Source: Lagopus muta | Taxonomy: Eukaryota; Chordata; Aves; Galliformes; Phasianidae | Direction: 5' to 3' | Length of the DNA: 64,000 bases | NCBI RefSeq assembly: GCF_023343835.1 | Contig: NC_064447.1 | Coordinates: 11,118,501 to 11,182,500 of the forward strand | Shown here: in pieces, positions 12,201-25,139 of the stretch | How positions within the stretch are numbered: the first letter of the stretch is position 1 | Layout: each line of letters starts with the position of its first letter | Made by a program: the position numbers and the translations under genes | The notes under the pieces: model-generated | Database searches by the model: none | What the model saw: the letters and a program-made list of their open reading frames with translations, nothing else | What the model was told of the DNA's origin: nothing

Positions 12201-15200
12201 CCTCTTAGCCAACATGTTTTGTGGAAATCTTGCTAAGCCAGAGCCTCTCCACGGGGTTCTGCAGCGCAGGGCCTTTCCTTGTGCTTGTGCCCCTTCCTTC
12301 AGATTGCAACATTTGGGGGCAAGAGGCCTGAGTTTGCAAAGCCAAACTTGTAATGCCCAAGCAGACAGTTCTCGTGTGTGTGGGTGAGATGGCGGGAGGC
12401 TGGTTGGCCAAACCCCCATGGATGTGTTTTCTTCTCCCTTGTCTGAAAGCGACCCAAGGCTGAGCTGCCCGCTGACTTGCTTTTGTTGGTCTCTGCAGGC
12501 TGGAGCAGCCGTACTTCAGCGCAGGCTCCCAGTTCTTCCAGGCCCTCAGTCACTGCTCCTCTCTCCAGCGGCTCTGCATCGTCTCCAGGAGCGGGACTCT
12601 GCAGTCTGATGCAGTGATGTCATTCATGGCCAGCTGCCTTGAGGTCATCATGTGCCACATGTTTATGGGAGAATCTCTCACTGTCTGCAGAAATCTCCAG
12701 CAGTCCATTGTCCGGAGGTGAGTGCGGGAGGGGATTCGTGTGGGATTTCTGGAGCTGTTGAGGATTTATCTCCTTTTCCTTTCTTGCCAAGGCTTCTATG
12801 GCTTGCAGCACTTGTTCCAAGAAGCTAAAAGGTAGTGTGTGACTGCTTGGCATGTGAAACGGCCTCTTAGTTTAATAAGAGCTGATCCGTGGAATATTTG
12901 AAGGTATGATATGCGTTTTTGATTCCGTTCCCACTCGTGTTCTCTGTAGTTCTAAGCTGAAGCCCTGGAAGCTCCATCATAAATCAAACGTCACTTTTTG
13001 TGTAAACAAAACATCTGCCGACATTTTAAGTACTGAGAGGTCTGACCTTGAAGCTTTCCTCCTTTCCCACAAGTGACTAAGATAATTCTTGGTCCTCTAA
13101 TCACTTGTAAATGTCACTTACTGATAATCCCCTGGCAGCGCAATTCAAAGCCTTTCAAGGGTTTGTTGTGAAGGGTTTTTCTTTGGGGGGAGCGCTGGGG
13201 GAGGCTGGCTACAAACTGCCTTTGCAGTCTGACAGTTCTTAAATGCATTTTGCTGGGCCCCTCGCAGCGATCTGAGGCTCACGTGGTGGGAAACGTTGGT
13301 GCCTGAGCCGTGAACTGCATCTGAAAAGAGAGCTTTTAATTACGCCTGGCATTTTGAAGTCCTCTGGTGGCGGCAGTCCTTACAGAATATCTCCCATGCA
13401 GCAGACTTTGCACGATGTTTGTTCTCTATAAAGCGTTTTCTCCGCCTTCGATCTGTTTTCTTTGTCACCTACAGTTGCTTTGCCCTGTTAAGCTCTAGCA
13501 AATTTGGAATCGCTCGGTGTTGTTACTGCATCCTAACGGGTGCTCCTCCCCCCAGCCTTTCTCCAGCTTCAGAATGACTTATTACACTTGGCTCGTCTCT
13601 GAGGATCAAATCCAAAGAGCCTATGACTATATTAGCCACCTATCAAACGGCACACAGGATTGCTTGTTGCAGCCTCTGGAAGGCTCTGCATTCTTTTGGG
13701 ATGGCTTTGTATCTGTCCAGCCAGTCCTTGGTTGATTCTGGGAGCACTCTGAGGATCTTCTTAGGAGGAAGTTTTTCACACAGGGTGCTGAGGCACTGGC
13801 ACAGGTTGCCCAAGGAGGCTGTGGATGCCCCATCCCTGCAGGCATTCAAGGCCAGGCTGGATGTGGCTCTGGGCAGCCTGGGCTGCTGGTTGGTGACCTG
13901 CACACAGCAGGGGGTTGGAACTGGATGAGCATTGTGCTCCTTTGCAACCCGTTCTATGATCCTTAAAAAGATCCAAGGATCCAGATTTTGTGGGGTTTTT
14001 TTTGTTCTGCCTTCCTCCTGAAGATACCAATGCAGCATTGGCCAAAATTCCATTGTCTGCTTACTGAGCTGCATCATGCTATTCTGCAGTGCTTCCCTTC
14101 TCTCTTTCTTTATCATGTATGAATTCTTACTACGTTCTGTACCTCCTGGGAGCTCTGCAGAGAGCAGCCGATGCCCCACGAAAATGTCAATAACCATTTA
14201 TATTTTTAGCAACAATTGTTGCTGCCATGCTACTTTTCTTCTTTTGTGTTTTATTAATAGAGACATTTGTATGGAAACAATTTTTGAAGTATTTTTTTTT
14301 TCCTGAGCACAGCATCTGCTCCCACTGCAAGTTCTGCACCTGAAGTCATAATCCTCGATGGCGTTGTAACTGGTGGCTCTGGAAATGATTTTGATGTCAC
14401 ATAAGATTATGAGTTCAGGAGCAGGGTAAGCAGTGGGAGCAGATATGCTCCTAAGCAACAGAGATCCCATTCTGGTGGAACTGTCTGAAGTAATAACGTG
14501 GAAAGGACAGAATACAGAGAAGGATGTGTAAGCACAGCCTGGACTCTTCCGTGAGCCATCAGTGAGCCTTGAGCCACGTTCCTTTCCCAGCAATATTGGC
14601 CTTGTGCAAATCTGCCTTCAGATGGGGATCAGGAATTGGCTTTCTCTTGTCTGTGCTTTGTCTGCTGCTCCAAGGGCAGTTCAGTGCTTGTGTGATTGAG
14701 TTTGGAGCTCGGATCTGTGGGAAAGGCTGTGCTTCACACAGCAGGGCTTCCTGTCAGTGTGCTGCTCGTGTGCCTTTAATCCAGACTTGAATTTGGAAGG
14801 GGAAGTGTGACGTTAGGTACCCTGTGCCAGAATGGAAGAAGGTGAGAGCTGGAAGGCTGTGAGCCTGTCTTTGTTTGCTCCCCTTCCTTGGAGCTGTATT
14901 TCTTGGATCCTGCAATGGATTAGAGCTGTTGTAGAGCTGTGCAGAGGATCTTGGTTAGGCTGCGGCCCCATGATCCCGGTTTGTGAATGGGGTTGGTGGG
15001 GCTGAAGTGCCTCCTGTTCTCCCAACCTCTGTAAAGAGTGTAAACACAGTGCTTGCCTAGGGCTGAGCACAGCAACAGCCTGCAGGGGTGGATCTGGGAG
15101 GGCAGTGCCTGTACAGGCTGAAGTGATGGGAGCTCAGGTGTTAACGTCCTGCTTTGCACCCTTGGTAGGTGTGTGCATGGTACAAAGCCCAAGGATCCTC

Positions 15201-18200
15201 AAACCCTTTCCTTTGCCTCTCAAAAGGACAGCACTCTGTATTGCTGCTGTAATGGCCTGCAAAGAAAGTTGTTGTCACATCTTTCAGTCTTGTGACAGCT
15301 CCAACCCGGACCCTGTGATCTTCAGCTTCCTCGTGGGCAGCTTTCTGGTGGAAGTTTGCTGCTATTTCAGAGAGATTAGTGTATGCATTTCTCTGTGAAA
15401 AGCCTCTGATTCAGTTCTGCCTCTTTTTCAGTGGAACGTGGTAAGCAGAAGAGAATTCATCTGGAGACCTCATCAGCAAACCAGGCTTGCGAGGGCAAGG
15501 TCTCCTCTGAGCTTTGGAGAAGCCTGTTTCCCTCTGGGCAGATAAATCATGGCAGTGTTCTTCTTTATTCTTCTTTCCTCTGTGTAGGGGAGGGCTGGTC
15601 TCCTTTATGGTTCAGGGACATGAGAAGGGCCCGGTGCTTACAGGGGGCTGCGGCTCGAGTGATCCTCATCCAGTTCCCTGATCTTCCCAGCCTTCACATG
15701 TGACACCGCTCTGGGCTCGCCGTTTCTCTGTAAAATGACATTTTCTTCTCCTATCACATGGTGCTCAGCTGCTGCCACACTTCACATAGCAGCAGAGCCA
15801 AGAAACAGTGCTTTCCATTTAGGGCTTGCACCCTAACTGAGCCACGATGCTGAGCTGTGAGCGTTTGCTGTCTCCTGCTAAAACCACTGCAATGGCAATT
15901 CTGAAAACCCTGGAAACCTCAATCTCAAGGCCTGCAGTTCTGTGTTCAGATGCAGTCCCACATCTATTGCTGTGCAGAGAGGCCTTCGTGGAGCAAAGGG
16001 ATTCGTGTCCTCCTTTTGGGCAGGGACTCTTTCTCACTCACCTCCAAGAGCCAAAATGCCCTGAGCCATCCGAGAGGATGGGGCTCTCTTCAAGCGATTC
16101 TTCCCCAGGGTTTTCACTCTGTTCTTTTAGGAAATAGTCAGTAGATGGAGCTGTGACCCATGGAAGGCATCCCGCTGCTCGTCGGTGTGCTGCATGCTAA
16201 CTAATGCTATTTACATGTGTCTTTACCCCAAAAATCTTGCAGGAAGAGGGATGTGGGTAAGTTAGGTACTGCTGTGCTCTGTGGTGTGGGTGGTGGGCAT
16301 GCAGATGGAGAGAGAAGGTGCTCTCCTGGTCAAGCACACTAGCAGCAATACTTGGAAGGGGAGGGGAGATAGGAAATGCTTTGGCAAACGTCCTCTTGGC
16401 CTCAAGGACAGATTTCGTTTTCCAGTGTGTTCCTTTTAGATTTTTTTTTTTCTCCTGGTTTTAGCTTAAGGGTTTAGATAGCTTCTATCATCACAGTGAT
16501 TTCAAGGACTCTGCAGTAGCAGACAATGGCGCCTGTGAGAAGTCCTTGAGAAAACACCTTGAAAAAGATCAAGAAAGCAACAGGAAAGAACAAATATCAC
16601 AAAAACAACCTGAAAGCAAAACAAAAAGGCTCTGAGTGGGGTCCTTAGGGACTCTTCATGGGTAGGGGGGAAGTGTCAAGGTGGCGAGGTGAGCTGTGAT
16701 TGATAGAAACGCAATCCTAGGTAAGCCGTGGCACGGAGCATGGTCAGCATTGGTGCAGCTGGGGGGGTTGGGGTGGCTCTGCTCAGCTGCTCGTGTCTCC
16801 CAAAAGCAGGGAGGAAGCTCCTGGGGGCTGCAGCTGTTGGGGGTGGAGGGGTGAAGGGTCTTGGTGCAGCATCTCTGAAGGCTGCAGGAGGTGCAGGGCA
16901 GTCCTTGCTCTGTCTCGGTGCCTCGCTTTCTCTGTCTGCCTGCCTGTAGCATGCAGCTCTGCCGCCTGACTGTAAGGTTGTGCTGCAGGGCTCTGATGGC
17001 CAAATGCTGCTGGAAGGACAGGAAGTTCTAATGGCTCAGGACAGTCTGCCTGTTCTGAGAGTCCAAGGCATGGAGAAAAAGGAGCGCTTAGCCTTCGTGT
17101 TTGTGCTGGGTGCTTGCTGCAGCTGGTTTGCCATGACTCCCACAACAAGGTTCCTGCCACTTCCCAGGGACAACTGTTTCAGTCTGAATTGTGTCTTGCT
17201 GTTCAAGCATTTGTTGCATTTGCTAAATCTCCCCCTGCTTATTACTGTTCAAATACGGGGCTCTTGTTCAGATCTTTTCTCAGCCTTCTGGCTCTGGTGT
17301 CCCTCTATGGCTGCGAGAGCCACAGTGCTCACTGTAGGGGTGCAGCCCTCGTGGCATTCAGCTGCAGCAATGGGGCTTCCAAGAAGGGGCTTAGAGGTGA
17401 ACCTGAGGATGATTCGGACAGAGCCAAGTGCTCCCATCCCTTTGCTGGCACAGGACTGAACTATTGCTGATGGATTTTTGCTCACTTCACATCTAAGCAT
17501 CCCCGCTCCCTTGCTGCCTTTCCCCTAAAAGTCCCCGTGTTTCTTTCTGGCCAACCGATTCATTCCTGCTGTTTGGCTTCTCGCTGTGAGCTCTGCCTTG
17601 GAAGAGTGTTGTAGGATGGGGTGGGAGGGGGATGTTAGGGCAGAAAGCGAGTGCACCATCATCTGTGGATTCTGCAGAGTCCTCCACCGCCGTGCTGCAA
17701 TTATCAGCACTGCACAAAGCTGGTGTTACCACCTGGGGCTTACTGGATATTTTCAAGCTGTTTTTGCTTCCCTCCATCACCTACTCATCCATCTGACCTT
17801 GAAAAAGTCCCTTTCAGTGCAGAGCTGTTTTCCTGGCTCTCTCAGCCGGCGCAGTAGCTGCCAATCCCACTCCGCTAGCCTAAGCATGTTGTGGGCTCTG
17901 TCCCTGCATCTGATTGCAGAAGACTTAATGCATCGCTCGGCTGGTGTAGTGAATCATTAGCATCCTGCTCCAGCTTTCATTGTCTGTTTCATTTCCTGCT
18001 CTTAGAAACCCCTGAATCATTCTGTCACGGACTGAATAACAAACTGCATCCTTGTCAGCTCGTGTTACCCAAGAATTCGTCGGCAGGCTTGGCGAAGGCT
18101 GGCTGCTTGGGGTGCGGCCCTGACACCTCTGCTGCTGCCAGGGATGTTGTTTCAGGGTGGGTTCAAATAGTTTGCAAGCCAGCAGAGCCTGTGGGACCAT

Positions 18201-21200
18201 CCCCAGTTTGGTATATTTATGTACCTTCTTCTGGGGGCACGGACATACCCCCTTCTTAAGTGCATTCCTGTGGCTAACCCAAATGACTGGTTCCTGCTCC
18301 TAGCTGGTGTGCCTCGAAAGGAATTCAGCCCTGAAACCTTCCTTACAGGGAAGATGGGTTTGTGCACAAGTAGGTTTCAAGCGACGTCCTCCTCCCTCTC
18401 TTGGCTGAGAAATAATATTGGAATAGTACAGCCACGCTTTCTCTTCACGAGGGTGTAAAAGGCTGAACGGAAGCATTAACTGCAGCTTTAAAGCATTTCC
18501 ATGGTAAAATAAATCTAATTGAGCCGTTATTGCAGTTGCTTTTTAATTTGTGGAAGAGATTAGGAAATAACTTTCAGCTTGCTCTGGCAGAGCACTCCCT
18601 GAGGACGTGTCCTGGGCACTCTGGCAGCACGCCTTGGGTTCTCGTTCCCTCCCTCTTTAATTGTCCGGTCACATCTGAGGGACGTGGAGTTCAGCTGGCA
18701 AAATAATGGAGGAGCCTCAGTCTGGAAGCTGCAGGTCTTGGTAGAGGTAATGGAGCATCATTCATGTCTTACAGAGAGAACCCACCGTGCAGATGGATGG
18801 AATTCCACCCTTAGGGTGCACCTGATGTGCTGATGTTTGGGCTTGACATGATGCGGTGGCAGAGGATGCTGCAGTGAAGGCAGTGGGTGATGGAAGTGCT
18901 GTATGTGACCTCCTTCCAGAGTGCCATCCGTGTCCTTTGCCAGAGCGGAGGCTGAAGTGATGGGACTCAAAGTGAGGGGAGATGCTTTATGAAGGGATTT
19001 CCTTGTGTGGAGGTGAAAGCGATCTGTAGAATCCTGCTATCATGGAGGTTGGGAAGAGCTCTGAGTCTCCAAGTCCAACCCCAACCCACCCCCACCATGA
19101 CATCAAACCACGTCCCAGTCTCTGTGGTTCTGGGACACCTCCAGGGGTGGTGACCCCACCACTCCCTTGGTAGCAGTGCCAGTGTCTGAGCACTCTTGCA
19201 GAGTTTTTCCTAATATCCAACCTGAACCTCTCCTGGTGCAGCTTGAGGCCATTACACAGCTGCTCTCCTGGGGAACTTCAGAAGTCTATTTCTGAGGTAG
19301 GATGATGAAGCCTGCTCAACACCAGCCGTGCCAGAGTATTGGAAGCAATACTGGTGTTAGGATCTGGGTCTGCTGCAGAGACTCAGTGTGTTGGCTTTGG
19401 ATCCCTTGAGAGCCTTCTGGGGGCTGTGTGGGGGCAGGGGTCCTCCTGGAAGGTGCCTGTGTGGCTGGAAGCAGCTCTGGAGCGGCTCCACGTCACGCTC
19501 TTGGCAGTCCCTGTCAACAAACAGAGCTCTGGCAGTTCCCTGAGGTCTGTGCACAACCAGTGGAACAAACCTGAGGTGTACGCCTGGCCTTCCTGAAAAG
19601 ATGAGGACAGTGTGTGTATGCAGTTGGATGGTGCCACTCGTCAGCTGCCCCAGCGTGTCCTGGCGCTTCCTCTGTTCCACTGAGCTGTGCTCCGGGCACG
19701 GGAGTTTCCAGGCTGGCTCAGGTACGTTGGCTGAAGCTTACAAGTCAGATGCCACATCTGAACTCTCAGACGTGAGCAAGTCTTCCAGTAAAAACAAGCT
19801 GACGCTGTGCCTGGCAGAGGATTAACGGGGTTTTTGTGCGTGTGGGTGAGAGCTGTGTGCGGTGTGAGATGCGAGGCGGGCCGCTGCTGCTGCTCTCTGC
19901 AAGCAGCTCACCAGGCTGAGTGCAAGGTCTGCATGAAGCAGGGCAGGGTATGTGGCTGCAGCGGGGGCTGAGCTGCTGCTGAGATCACACCTACAGGAGT
20001 CCACATCTGCTCTGTCTCTACCATGTCTCGTTCCCCCACCTCGAGCGTCTCCTGGCTTTCTTTCATTCCTTTCCTAGAGCCTCCTTTCCCATAAGCTTAT
20101 CTGTGTTTGTGGAGTTTAAAAGCTGGCCTTGATCCGCTCCTGATACGCTGTATTTCCTTGTTTTATCTGGCGTGTGCTTCTTGCCTTGCCAGTGCTCAGT
20201 GATACCACCTCTGTGCCCTCCGCTGCCTGCCAGCATCTGGGGGGTGGGATGTGCTGCAACATCCCCACTTGGCACAGCACCTCTCTCAGGCGTCTCTGCA
20301 AATCTCTGGAGGAAACACATTGCTCAGTACCAGATGCTGCCTCATCCTGTCTGCCTAAGGTGAGTCTGAGCCACCCCAGCACAGCTGCTGTGTGGCTGTG
20401 CAGAGCAGGCACCGCAGGGCTCACCTGCAGCTTTGGGCTGCCCTGTGGCTGGATGGGCAGCTGGGGTTCTGCAGACCGGTCGGCCCCCTGGCATGTCAGG
20501 AAGCACAGGCTGGGAGTGTTTGCTGGGAGATAACTGCATTCCAGGCAGTGACTCTTTTATCTTGCTAAAATCAAGGAGATCTGATTAAAGTGCAGACCTT
20601 GCTTTAAGAATTTTTCCCTTTCTTTTTGACTTTGTCCCTGACCTACATATTGCATCCCGCCACGCTGGTTGGAAGCAATTGAGACCGTGGCGTTAAGCTA
20701 TTTACCAAGCTGTTGGCTTGAAAATAACCTTACTGTCCACACCTGCTCTGGGATAATTTTGGAGTCAAACGACAAAGCACCGTTAACCCTTGCAGCCACG
20801 TGCAGCCCGTTCAAGGTCTGAGCACACAACAAGGTTATACCCCCGCTGACGCAGGGAGGAATTGGTGATAACACTTTGCTACCCATTTTTCAGCTCCACG
20901 GTTGTTCCCAGCCAGCTGCTGCAGCCAGCCCTGCTGAACATTGCCATCCGAACGGGGACGGATCAGGGAGCTGCTTGTGAGAGCTCCTGCTGGGTGGTTG
21001 CTGGGTTGGCGTTGAGTCTGCTGGACCAGAGGCTATTCTGGAAAATGCATGCATGTGTATTTTCTTTGTTAGCCCAGTGGTTGTTTCTGATTAAAGGATC
21101 TGTTTTGAAGGGGCTGCTAGTCAGTTGCCTAGAAAACTTGCTTTCATTTAATTAATCGTGATGAGTTTAGTCTGGAGGTTTTGTAGGAAGCGAGCGTATC

Positions 21201-24016
21201 CTTGGCTCCTTTCCCTTGGAAAAAAGCAGGGTTTCATGTCTGGAACTGCAGCTCCTTTGTCTCCCCAGGTCGACATCCCTCTCTGTCCTTGGAGTTTTCA
21301 TTTTACAAGCCGTGTGCTTGCGGAGGTAGATCCAGTTTGAAGTCCATCCAGGTGCAGAATGAGGAAAGAACCATCAAGAAGATTACAGGAGCTATTCTGC
21401 AACTGATTAACTCAATCTCTTCCCCTTCTTGTTATCTCCTCCCCGTGCCTAGGGCCTTTCGAACTGCTGCTTTCAGAGCTTCTCACTTAATCTAGCCCAC
21501 CTGGACAGGTGTATGAAGAAAGGAATTGCCTTCCGGGGATGAACTAAAGGAGCATAGGTTGCAAAGGGAGTCTGCTTTTGGGAACTGCTAATCCCAGTGT
21601 AACATTATGACAGCTGCTCGTTAAAATCAGGGTGTTTTTTAACAGGCAGTTAAGGGAGAGGCTTTGCACGCACGTTTAGCTGAGGATAATGGTGAGCCAT
21701 GTGCATTTGATTTTTTTTTCTTAGCTCACACAAATTGTACATGGAAAGAATTCTTCAGTGTCAACTTGCTGCAGTATGGAATTTACAAGGCTTGCAGTAA
21801 CTTACAGTTTCCTGTTGGGGGGCGGGGAGGAGAGAAAATTACAAAGCTTTCTTTTTCTTTTTTCTTTCTGTGAGATCGAGTTCAAACTTATTCTACAAAC
21901 CCAGCCTCTCTGGAAGGTGTTCTGGCTGTGTTGGGCTTTCTCAGTTGTCTTGGTGGCAGATTGTCATGTGAACCTGTCTGGGCTCTTGTTTTTATAGTCG
22001 CAAGGCTGCTTATAAGCTACAGTTTTGTATCTGGTGAGATGGCAGCCTGTATGCAAAGAGAAAAGAGAGGTTTGGGGAGTTCACAGTCAGGAGAGCTGTA
22101 TTCCAATGAAGACAGCTGCTTCTTCCTGCAGCAAACTTGGTCTATGAGCACAATTTCCTCTGCAGGGCTGTGGGTAAGGAGCACGGGGAGCTGAGGAGGG
22201 GCTGTCAAAGACTGCCTTGCTCCCGAGCCTCCAGCTGCACTCAGGAGCTCTGTCCTTCCCTGCAGCCCTCAGGCGTGAGGCATGAAGGGCGCTCTGTGAT
22301 GCAGAAAGGCAGGACGTTGCCCCAGGTCGTTTTGTTGCTGGAAATCCTCGCTCCTGCAGCTGCTCAGATTCAGACCAATTAATTTAACCCGCCAGGACCA
22401 AGCAACTGAACTTGGTGTGGGAGTTTGTGCTACAAACTGTACTGCAAATCATTTGTGGATGGGAGCATCCTTTCTCTCCCCCAGGAAATACCATCTCTTG
22501 TTGCCTTTTCTCGGCCGTAATGCTAGCACTGGTTACCTGGGATTTCACAGCATCCAGCAGCAAATCTCCTTCTGTTCCTCTGTGCTGGAGAGGAATCTGG
22601 CTGTATCAGTGCTAAGGATGAGCTGGGAATTTTCCAGGCACATCTGCATGTGAGAAGCCTGTTTAGCAGTGATCTCTTCTCCAGCCTCAGCACAACTTGG
22701 TTCGGCCTCAGGGGACTGATGCTGCCAGTTCCACTCTGCCTGCTTAGAGTGACGAGGAGCTGGCCCCTGTCACACAGCTCAGAGGGAGCATCTCAGTGGC
22801 ACGGTGCTAATAGGCAAAGTGTTTTAATCTCAAGGGTGTCACCTTAAGCTACGGCGTAACTTCCTTTACCCCCTGGCTTTAAAAAGCTGAACTCATCTCA
22901 TTTGGCTACACTGAGCAAATTCTCTTCCCCCGTGCTCTCCTGTTAGGCTGCTGTCATGCAGAATACTTGCTGATGGGGACTTGGGCTCTTTTCATATAGT
23001 ATAAATGGCTTTAATGCTTGCTGCTCTCAAGGTCTGGGACTTTAAGTGTGTGCTGGAAAGCAGAGCCAGCTGAGCAGTGCTGGCAAGTGGAGCTGGGAGG
23101 GCAGGAGGAGACTGCAGATTTCTCTAAGAGGGCATGAAAACAGCAAGGCTGTGAATTCAGAGGCTGGAGCCCAGAATTACAGAGAGGGATGCTTGCATGC
23201 GTGAGGACAAACTCACGTGGTGCCAAGGCAGGTTTTCTGTGACTTGTGTGAAAGAGGAGGCTGCAGTGTGTGTGTGAGCGCACTGAAATGCTGATCTGCA
23301 GATCTGAGCTTTCTAGACCTGCCTTGCTCTAATTGCACAGGATAGGTTCTGCATGCACAACAACTGGGCCTGAAGTGGATCCGGGGCTCAGCCCTCAGGG
23401 ATTGCCCAGCACTGCTCTGCCCTGATTTCTCTAATGGTGCTGCATCTTGCTGCTGGTTTGCAGGTGGTTTGAGCTGTTATCTCTGAGCACACCGCTCGGC
23501 TTGGGCAGCGCTGCTGCCATCTCTGCTCCTCTCAGGATATCTTTAAGCTGTGATTTCTTTTTAATGTTTTTTTTTTTTCCTTTTTTTCTTTTCCCCCCCC
23601 TCCTTTCCTGCAGCAGGCTGGAATTGGGCTTGTGTGTCAGCTCAGCAGACGTGCTGAAGTGGGGTGTGCTGAAAAGCCTGGCTGTGCTCCGTGCAGGGGC
23701 ACGAGGAGGAGGGGGAGTGGGAGCCCTGACTCGCAGCTGCCCCTTCTGAACATCCCCTCCTGCCCTCACTGCCACAGGATGTACAGCCATCCAATCCCCG
23801 TGCTGTTTGCATGGAGTAATTAGTGCTTCTCCTCTGCTAATAACCTGTGTCTGATTTAGTTTCCAGGCGGACCGCCCGGCGTTAAACGTCGTCATTTTCC
23901 CTCTGCTTCACGAGGACTTGACAGAGGTCATCAGAGACGTCCCCATGAGGCACTTGGATGAGATCACCTTGTTTAAGAGCAGAGTGGCCGAGGAGCCCCC
24001 CAACCTGTGGTGGTGA
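6279..24016 (+). CDS. FBXL18: F-box and leucine-rich repeat protein 18, five coding exons
   Basis: This is a substrate-recognition subunit of SCF (SKP1-CUL1-F-box) ubiquitin ligases; published work links it to FBXL7 turnover and AKT ubiquitination. Exons 6279-6296, 7184-7384, 8187-9727, 12499-12717 and 23860-24016 join without a frame break into 711 residues. The F-box spans about residues 22-67 (LMEFSDEILLHILSYVP...). Leucine-rich-repeat-like segments follow, such as LVKLNLSGC, LTSLNLSGCVH and LRHLNLSAAHH, and the protein ends EEPPNLWW. Similarity to human FBXL18, from memory, is strong over the whole length. The start at 6279 was chosen because its 6-residue first exon aligns with human MASSGE, with the same splice phase. 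An in-frame ATG 93 bp upstream could extend it. Nothing suggests decay. Confidence 0.96.
6297..7183 (+). other. FBXL18 intron 1
   Basis: GT-AG intron. The first 350 bp belong to the CpG island. The 3' end is a long T/C tract (about 7125-7180). No gene is seen other than the possible alternative first exon. Confidence 0.85.
6544..6612 (+). other. Possible alternative FBXL18 first coding exon
   Basis: Within intron 1, an ATG in strong context (gaagATGG) opens a frame that reaches two possible donors: gtaaag after 6606 (63 nt) and gtagga after 6612 (69 nt). Both give phase 0, so either would join exon 2 in frame and replace MSRRAE by 21 or 23 residues. The stretch is still CpG-rich. There is no homology evidence, and a phase match has a one-in-three chance. 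Confidence 0.25.
7184..7384 (+). CDS. FBXL18: FBXL18 coding exon 2, F-box
   Basis: The acceptor ttcttttag follows a long pyrimidine tract and the donor is gtgggg. The exon is 201 bp, phase 0 to 0. It encodes an acidic lead (SGESEEESNG) and then the F-box, through LLQKDYK. Confidence 0.95.
7385..8186 (+). other. FBXL18 intron 2
   Basis: GT-AG intron, AT-richer than the flanking exons. No gene or recognised repeat is seen. Confidence 0.85.
8187..9727 (+). CDS. FBXL18: FBXL18 coding exon 3, main LRR region
   Basis: The acceptor is gcccag and the donor gtgagg. This 1,541-bp exon encodes residues 74-586 plus two bases of the next codon. It begins VNKDKVKQLMRDIGKE and carries most of the leucine-rich repeats, through LKHCKCLRDL. 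A TGA sits directly across the donor, so reading into the intron would stop at once. Confidence 0.97.
10082..10103. repeat. (TG)11 microsatellite
   Basis: An uninterrupted TG dinucleotide run in FBXL18 intron 3, likely length-polymorphic. Confidence 0.95.
10414..10468 (-). mobile_element. CR1 LINE 3'-end fragment, antisense
   Basis: The stretch aatcacagaatcatttaggt continuing through gaagacctctaaggt is the complement of the CR1 3' terminus as I know it. It is a short remnant of only about 55 bp in FBXL18 intron 3. Confidence 0.7.
12499..12717 (+). CDS. FBXL18: FBXL18 coding exon 4
   Basis: The acceptor is ctctgcag and the donor gtgagt; the exon is 219 bp. It encodes LEQPYFSAGSQFFQALSHC through QQSIVR. 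It starts with one base completing Arg587 and ends two bases into Ser660. Confidence 0.95.
13760..13963 (+). mobile_element. CR1 LINE 3' fragment
   Basis: Typical CR1 3' sequence: aagtttttcacacagggtg, gaggcactggcacagg, gcccaaggaggctgtgg, aaggccaggctggatgt, gggttggaactggatgag, ending gttctatgat. It lies in the sense direction relative to FBXL18 and is 5'-truncated, as most CR1 copies are. Confidence 0.9.
19027..19254 (-). mobile_element. CR1 LINE fragment, antisense
   Basis: Complementary CR1 sequence is recognisable: aagtccaaccccaaccc, gggacacctccaggggtgg, tttttcctaatatccaacct, and gcagcttgaggccatt. It lies in FBXL18 intron 4 on the opposite strand to the gene. Confidence 0.88.
23860..24016 (+). 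CDS. FBXL18: FBXL18 coding exon 5 with stop codon
   Basis: The acceptor is gatttag. The exon encodes FQADRPALNVVIFPLLHE through EEPPNLWW with TGA at 24014-24016, matching the conserved FBXL18 C-terminus. The frame joins exactly with exon 4 despite the 11.1-kb intron between them. Confidence 0.96.
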
Positions 24017-24141
24017 CAGCACGGAGGGGACAGGCGGTGTGAATGTGTAGGGTTGCTTCTCTTTGGTCTGGATTCCCCTCCTGCAGCTCCCGGCCGCCTC
24101 CCCGGGTGCTGCACAATCACTTTCAATAGGTGCAGTTGCAA

Positions 24142-24147
24142 AATAAA
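24142..24147 (+). other. Likely FBXL18 polyadenylation signal AATAAA
   Basis: The first canonical AATAAA downstream of the FBXL18 stop, 126 nt after the TGA. A longer alternative 3' UTR cannot be excluded. Confidence 0.55.
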
Positions 24148-25139
24148 AAGCTGCCCATCTGAAGTGGGGAAACGTCTCCTCGGATGATGCTTGCATCTGA
24201 GCAGCCTGTCTCAAAGGCTTCTGGAACACGATGAGTATTTCCTTGCGGTTAATAATGAATTGCTTTGTTCCTTTACTGAAGTTGAAGGTAAGAGAACCTG
24301 ACTTAACGACTCTCCTTCCCCCGTGTCGCCTGGTGTATTTCCCAAGGGCCCCCGTGTACTTTGGCAGTGTGCTTTGTGATATTGGTGGAAATCATTCTTT
24401 GCTTTGGTCTGTTTTTGGCAAAGTAGAAGCCTCGGGCAGCTAAGAGGCACAGCAGTGTGTCGCTCCGTTGAGATGCATCCCATCTTTCCTGTGTTACAGG
24501 CACACATTGGTAGCCGCACACGTGCAGTCACAGATACTTCATGATCTGTAGATTGAGGAGTACCACAAGGACTAGCTTTTATTTTTTAAATAACAAATCG
24601 TGGTTATGAGCACCTTGGCTGTGTGTGTCCTTGCTGATGCTCGGTTGGCGTGGTGGAAGATGTTCTCAGCTGTTTTGGAAGTCCTTGTCCTGGGGAGGTG
24701 GAGCCTACACTGACTGAGCTAAGGCTCAGCTCTGATTTAAGTACAGTCTGTCTTGCCTTTTCGATGGGGATGTAGTGTTCTGGCTCTGTCTTTAGGTCCC
24801 ATGCTCTGAGTTGATGCTAATCTTAGAGGCGTAGTGAAGCATCTTCACAGCATGACTTCGGTCAGCTTCTCTGCTCCAGAGATCCTCAGGCATCGGTAGT
24901 GGTCTGGATCACTTTCATATTGCCTTATTTACTGAGCACTTTGAAAGCATCAGACAGCTGTACCAAAAGCTGTGTCGTGAATTCCTGGAGCGCCGTTGCT
25001 GAGTGGCAGTCGGGTTTCCCTTTTGCTGGAGCATCCTGTGGCAGAACAGTGGCTCTGCCTTCTGCAGAGCAGCCGTCAGCTGGAGCTGGTAAACTCTGCA
25101 CCTGCTATCTCCTATCCGTGCTCTCGTGTTGAGCAGTGC

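Larger units (their letters stand above)
9728..12498 (+). other. FBXL18 intron 3
   Basis: GT-AG intron of about 2.8 kb. It holds a (TG)n microsatellite and a short antisense CR1 end; no gene is seen. Confidence 0.85.
12718..23859 (+). other. FBXL18 intron 4 (11.1 kb)
   Basis: This is by far the longest FBXL18 intron, with normal GT-AG ends (gtgagt, gatttag). Beyond two CR1 fragments I find no exon, RNA gene or embedded gene. The open frames inside it are short and unsupported. Confidence 0.8.
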
